10,056 bases of DNA from Psychrilyobacter sp. (GTDB lineage Bacteria > Fusobacteriota > Fusobacteriia > Fusobacteriales > Fusobacteriaceae): the NCBI GenBank assembly GCA_023145315.1, contig JAGLEA010000136.1, forward strand, positions 1 through 10,056, written 5' to 3'. The notes beneath the pieces were generated by a model. It was not told where the DNA came from and searched no databases. It saw nothing but the letters and a program-made list of their open reading frames with translations. The position numbers and the translations under genes are program-made. This document shows, piece by piece, positions 7,714-10,056 of this stretch. Every line of letters starts with the position of its first letter. Position 1 is the stretch's first letter.

Positions 7714-8181
7714 TTAAAATTCAAAAACTATATTTGCTTTTTTCACTTCCACAAAAGGGATTTCTAAAGTCTTTTCATCAACCACTAGGTAAATAATTGA
7801 ATCTTCATATTTTTCTAATTCGCCAGTCCAGTTTCTTGAATCATCAAGTTTATGTTTCAATATAACTTTGATTTTTTTACCTACAAATCTTTCAAAATCT
7901 TTTTCTTTTTTTAATGGTCTTTCTAAACCAGGAGAAGAAATTTCTAAAAAGAATTTATCTGTTATCATCTTGTCTATATCTTCTGAGATTTCATTACTTA
8001 CTTTTGCACATTCATCCAAGGTAATCTGTCCACCTATTTTTTCAAGGAATACTCTCAAAAACCAATATGCACCATCTTGAACATACTCAATATCAACTAA
8101 TTCTAATTCCATTGGTCCTAGTAGTGGATCTAACAACCCTTCTACTTTTTTCAGTAAAACTGTATTTTCTATTTTTGCCAT
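7714..8181 (-). CDS. rimP: Ribosome maturation factor RimP
   Basis: RimP binds 30S precursors and helps late ribosomal proteins join the 3' domain of 16S rRNA. At 155 residues it has the family length (about 150-160). The signature LEISSPGLERPL (79-90) is present, between an N-terminal alpha/beta domain (1-78, with ELVDIEYV at 27-34) and a C-terminal SH3-like barrel (about 91-155). The ATG has GAGAGGTG (8186-8193) 4 nt upstream. It is the first gene of the operon and lies about 75 nt downstream of a good promoter, behind a leader that can form a terminator-like hairpin. No other gene lies between the promoter and rimP. In enterics a tRNA-fMet gene (metY) precedes rimP, but no tRNA is visible here. 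Confidence 0.95.
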   Translation of the reverse strand: MAKIENTVLLKKVEGLLDPLLGPMELELVDIEYVQDGAYWFLRVFLEKIGGQITLDECAKVSNEISEDIDKMITDKFFLEISSPGLERPLKKEKDFERFVGKKIKVILKHKLDDSRNWTGELEKYEDSIIYLVVDEKTLEIPFVEVKKANIVFEF

Positions 8182-8197
8182 CTTTCACCTCTCTTCT

Positions 8198-8232
8198 AAA
8201 AAATTAGGGAGAGAACTCCTACAAGCTCTCCC
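8198..8232 (-). terminator. Terminator-like hairpin in the rimP leader (possible attenuator)
   Basis: In the minus-strand RNA GGGAGAG (8226-8232) pairs perfectly with CUCUCCC (8207-8213) across a 12-nt loop, followed by UAAUUUUUU (8198-8206). The G/C-rich 7-bp stem plus U-run has the form of an intrinsic terminator. It lies between the rimP promoter and the rimP start, with no minus-strand gene upstream to terminate. An attenuator role is therefore inferred. On the plus strand the same hairpin is not followed by a solid T-run, so it is unlikely to serve rightward transcription. The three bases UAA between stem and U-run weaken the call. Confidence 0.55.
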
Positions 8233-8239
8233 CCTCCTT
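8219..8239 (-). other. Shine-Dalgarno plus UUG-UAG start-stop pair in the rimP leader
   Basis: On the minus strand a full AAGGAGG (8233-8239) is followed after 8 nt by TTG (8222-8224) and at once by the stop TAG (8219-8221). The spacing suits initiation. The 5' arm of the leader hairpin is exactly the spacer, and UUG-UAG lies in its loop. A ribosome or 30S subunit bound here would therefore prevent the hairpin from forming. That it works as a regulatory minimal ORF is inference. A purine-rich leader could show this by chance. Confidence 0.35.
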
Positions 8240-8261
8240 AATATATTTTATTTTACTCCTC

Positions 8262-8290
8262 AGTATATCATAAAACATTGTATATTACAA
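8262..8290 (-). promoter_or_regulatory. Promoter of the rimP-nusA-infB operon (extended -10)
   Basis: On the minus strand TTGTAA (8285-8290) and TATACT (8262-8267) are separated by 17 nt, and TGA precedes the -10, giving an extended -10 (TGnTATACT). The predicted start is near 8255, leaving a leader of about 74 nt before the rimP ATG. It is the best minus-strand promoter match in the intergenic region and stands in the expected place. Confidence 0.65.
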
Positions 8291-8351
8291 GACAAAAACC
8301 TGAAAACACTCGGAATTTTGATAGTTTTAGCCTTTTTGATTTAGCTATTTT

Positions 8352-8377
8352 GTGAATAATAGAACTATTCAATTCAC
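8352..8377. repeat. Nested inverted repeats in the divergent intergenic region
   Basis: GTGAAT (8352-8357) is the inverse of ATTCAC (8372-8377), and TGAATA (8353-8358) is the inverse of TATTCA (8366-8371). These could be a protein-binding site between the two divergent promoters, but short A/T-rich repeats arise easily by chance. Apart from this, nothing distinct is seen in 8291-8379. Confidence 0.2.
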
Positions 8378-8379
8378 TA

Positions 8380-8407
8380 TTGACTTTACTTCAATATGTC
8401 GTATACT
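8380..8407 (+). promoter_or_regulatory. Second, upstream promoter candidate for the transporter gene
   Basis: TTGACT (8380-8385) and TATACT (8402-8407) lie 16 nt apart, each one base from consensus. This would give a leader of about 130 nt that passes through the main promoter and its palindrome. It may be a tandem promoter or a chance match in AT-rich DNA. Confidence 0.3.
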
Positions 8408-8463
8408 TCTAATATCTATTATATACTTCATATGAATTTCTAATAAAAGGAGATATTTTAGTA

Positions 8464-8491
8464 TTGACATATTAAAATATTAGTATATAAT
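8464..8491 (+). promoter_or_regulatory. Main promoter of the sodium symporter gene, perfect consensus
   Basis: TTGACA (8464-8469) and TATAAT (8486-8491) both match the sigma-70/sigma-A consensus exactly, with a 16-nt spacer. The predicted start is near 8498, giving a leader of about 48 nt before the ATG. The -10 lies wholly within a perfect palindrome, which suggests that this intrinsically strong promoter is held down by a repressor. Confidence 0.8.
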
Positions 8492-8498
8492 ATACTAA
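8480..8498. promoter_or_regulatory. 19-bp perfect palindrome over the -10: probable operator
   Basis: TTAGTATAT-A-ATATACTAA is a 9-1-9 perfect inverted repeat that covers the -10 and reaches the predicted transcription start. A dimeric repressor bound here would block RNA polymerase. The regulator is not encoded in the window, so its family cannot be named. The A/T-only core makes a partial chance contribution likely, but nine uninterrupted pairs exactly at a perfect promoter is a good operator signature. Confidence 0.5.
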
Positions 8499-8546
8499 CA
8501 GTTTTGTAGGTAATTATACTACATATAAATTAAGGGGTGAATAATA

Positions 8547-10056
8547 ATGAGTAAAGCAGAAGACAGAGGACAATGGGGTTCGCGTTCAGGATTTATTTTA
8601 GCAGCAATTGGTTCTGCTATAGGTTTAGGAAACATTTGGAGATTCCCATATGTAGCAGCAAGTAACGGTGGAGGAGCATTTTTAATTCCTTACTTAGTTG
8701 CATTATTTACAGCAGGTATTCCATTATTAATATTAGAATTTGCAATGGGACACAAGATCAGATCTAGTGCTCCTGGAGTTTTTGCCAAATTAAACAGAAA
8801 GTATGAAGCTATTGGATGGTTTCAAACATTAATCGCATTCTTTATTACAACTTATTATGTAGTAATCATTGCATGGTCATTTAGTTATTTATTCTTTGCT
8901 TTCACAGGAGCATGGGGAACAGATACAAAAGGATTCTTATTTGGTAACTACTTACAACTTACAGATAATCCATTAAACTTAGGTGGATTAAACCTTAAAG
9001 TAGCAGTACCATTACTACTTGTATGGGGAATCAACTATAGTGTACTTAGAATGGGTGTTAAAAATGGTTTAGAAAAAGCTAATAAAATTTTCATGCCACT
9101 ATTAATTGTAGCACTACTAGTTATTGTAGTTAGAGGAGTTACTTTACCAGGAGCTATGGATGGACTAGATTACTTCTTTAGCCCAGATTTCTCAAAGTTA
9201 ACAGATCCTAGTGTGTGGTTAGCTGCATATGGACAAATTTTCTTCTCATTAAGTATTTGTTTCGCTATTATGTATGCTTACGCTAGTTACTTACCAAAGA
9301 AATCTGATATAGTTAACAACGCATTTATGACTGGATTAGGTAACTGTAGTTTCAGTTTAATCTCTGGAATCGGAGTTTTCTCTATCTTAGGATTTATGGC
9401 ACATACACAAGGTGTTAGTGTTGCAGAAGTTTCAACTGCTGGTGTTGGACTTGCGTTTATTGTATTCCCAGAAGCAATAAATCAATTACCTGGTATGAAT
9501 GGATTAATCGGTGGAGTATTCTTTATCACACTAATATTTGCAGGTTTATCTTCTTCAATGTCTATCATGGAAGCTGTGGTTGCCGCTATCGCAGATAAAT
9601 TTAAATTAACAAGAACTCAAGCACTTAATAGATTTGCTATCACATCTGGAATATTATCATTATTAGTAGCTACTGATGGTGGATTATATATCCTTGATAT
9701 CGTTGATTATGCTACAAACCAATACGGTATTGTTATAGCAGGAATTTTAGAATTAGTTGTGATTGGTTGGTTATTTAACTTAGAGAGTGTTAGATCATAT
9801 GTTAATGAATTATCTGATTTCGCTGTTGGGAAATGGTGGATCTATGCAATCAAAGGAACATCTATAATCTTAGTTATCATACTAGTTTTAAAAATTAAAA
9901 ATGAAATTGTTGCTCCATATGAAGGTTATTCATGGACAGCATTAGGTGTTTATGGATTAGGAGTTATGATTATAATTACTATAGGTTCATTAATCCTTAG
10001 TAAGAGAAGGGGGTCAGATGAATTTGAAGCTAAAATTTATAATGACACTCTAACTG
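8547..10056 (+). CDS. Sodium-dependent transporter, NSS/SLC6 (LeuT) family (3' end cut by window edge)
   Basis: This inner-membrane symporter probably uses the sodium gradient to import an amino acid. I translated 503 complete codons; bacterial members are about 440-510 long, so little is missing. Twelve membrane segments can be traced, the last near 462-485, followed by KRRGSDEFEAK. LeuT landmarks are present: R7 and W10 of the inner gate, unwound TM1 GSAIGLGN (22-29) and NIWRFPY (29-35). The outer gate is R32 with D387. The Na2 residues are A332, S335 and S336. Y49, Q230, S234, N266 and S270 match the chloride site of animal SLC6 proteins. The ATG has AAGGGG (8532-8537) upstream and follows a perfect promoter with a palindrome. 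It is transcribed away from the rimP operon. The substrate (for example tryptophan, tyrosine or another hydrophobic amino acid) cannot be told from sequence alone. The gene is intact up to the edge. Confidence 0.95.
   Translation, partial: MSKAEDRGQWGSRSGFILAAIGSAIGLGNIWRFPYVAASNGGGAFLIPYLVALFTAGIPLLILEFAMGHKIRSSAPGVFAKLNRKYEAIGWFQTLIAFFITTYYVVIIAWSFSYLFFAFTGAWGTDTKGFLFGNYLQLTDNPLNLGGLNLKVAVPLLLVWGINYSVLRMGVKNGLEKANKIFMPLLIVALLVIVVRGVTLPGAMDGLDYFFSPDFSKLTDPSVWLAAYGQIFFSLSICFAIMYAYASYLPKKSDIVNNAFMTGLGNCSFSLISGIGVFSILGFMAHTQGVSVAEVSTAGVGLAFIVFPEAINQLPGMNGLIGGVFFITLIFAGLSSSMSIMEAVVAAIADKFKLTRTQALNRFAITSGILSLLVATDGGLYILDIVDYATNQYGIVIAGILELVVIGWLFNLESVRSYVNELSDFAVGKWWIYAIKGTSIILVIILVLKIKNEIVAPYEGYSWTALGVYGLGVMIIITIGSLILSKRRGSDEFEAKIYNDTLT

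Noticed and set aside
8505..8523. TGTAG/CTACA inverted repeat in the symporter leader as a riboswitch or terminator
   Set aside because: The stem is short and A/T-rich, no T-run follows, and the leader of about 48 nt is too short for a known riboswitch class.
1..10056. CRISPR arrays, transposons, phage genes, tRNA or rRNA genes, toxin-antitoxin or defence systems
   Set aside because: No regularly spaced repeats, transposase motifs, tRNA-like cloverleaf or such gene families were seen. The window is a conserved core region.

Overview
The window is an AT-rich bacterial chromosome segment made almost entirely of core genes. Gene content and order (rimP-nusA-ylxR/ylxQ-infB-rbfA-recJ, then tig-clpP), the low G+C, strong purine-rich ribosome-binding sites and a fused YlxR/L7Ae-like protein suggest a member of the Fusobacteriota (Fusobacterium, Cetobacterium, Ilyobacter or a relative). 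A low-GC Firmicute is the main alternative. The lineage is inferred from style and order, not from a database search.

Layout. Positions 1-8181 hold eight genes on the minus strand. Read in the direction of transcription they are rimP (30S maturation), nusA (transcription elongation and antitermination), a fused ylxR-ylxQ RNA-binding gene, infB (IF2), rbfA (30S maturation), recJ (single-strand exonuclease), tig (trigger factor) and the 5' part of clpP, which runs off the left edge. From rimP to recJ the genes are tightly packed: an 8-nt overlap at nusA/ylxR, a 1-nt gap at infB/rbfA, and other gaps of 11-33 nt. This is one operon for making and starting ribosomes, with recJ carried at its end. 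A strong intrinsic terminator follows tig, and clpP has its own likely promoter, although the tig-clpP neighbourhood itself is the usual one.

Positions 8182-8546 form a divergent regulatory region. Leftward there is an extended -10 promoter for the rimP operon, then a short leader with a terminator-like hairpin. That hairpin overlaps a perfect Shine-Dalgarno sequence followed by a UUG-UAG start-stop pair, which could be an attenuator sensing translation initiation. Rightward there is a perfect-consensus promoter (TTGACA-16-TATAAT) whose -10 lies inside a 19-bp perfect palindrome, plus a second upstream promoter candidate and short repeats. Together these look like a regulated promoter.

Positions 8547 to the right edge hold a nearly complete neurotransmitter:sodium symporter (SLC6/LeuT family), probably an amino-acid importer. 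It has a full set of residues for a chloride site, which is unusual for a bacterial member.

The coding part is mostly ordinary. The observations most worth a second look are the rimP leader, the palindromic operator, the YlxR-L7Ae fusion, the chloride-site residues of the transporter, and two possible recoding or alternative-start sites in infB.
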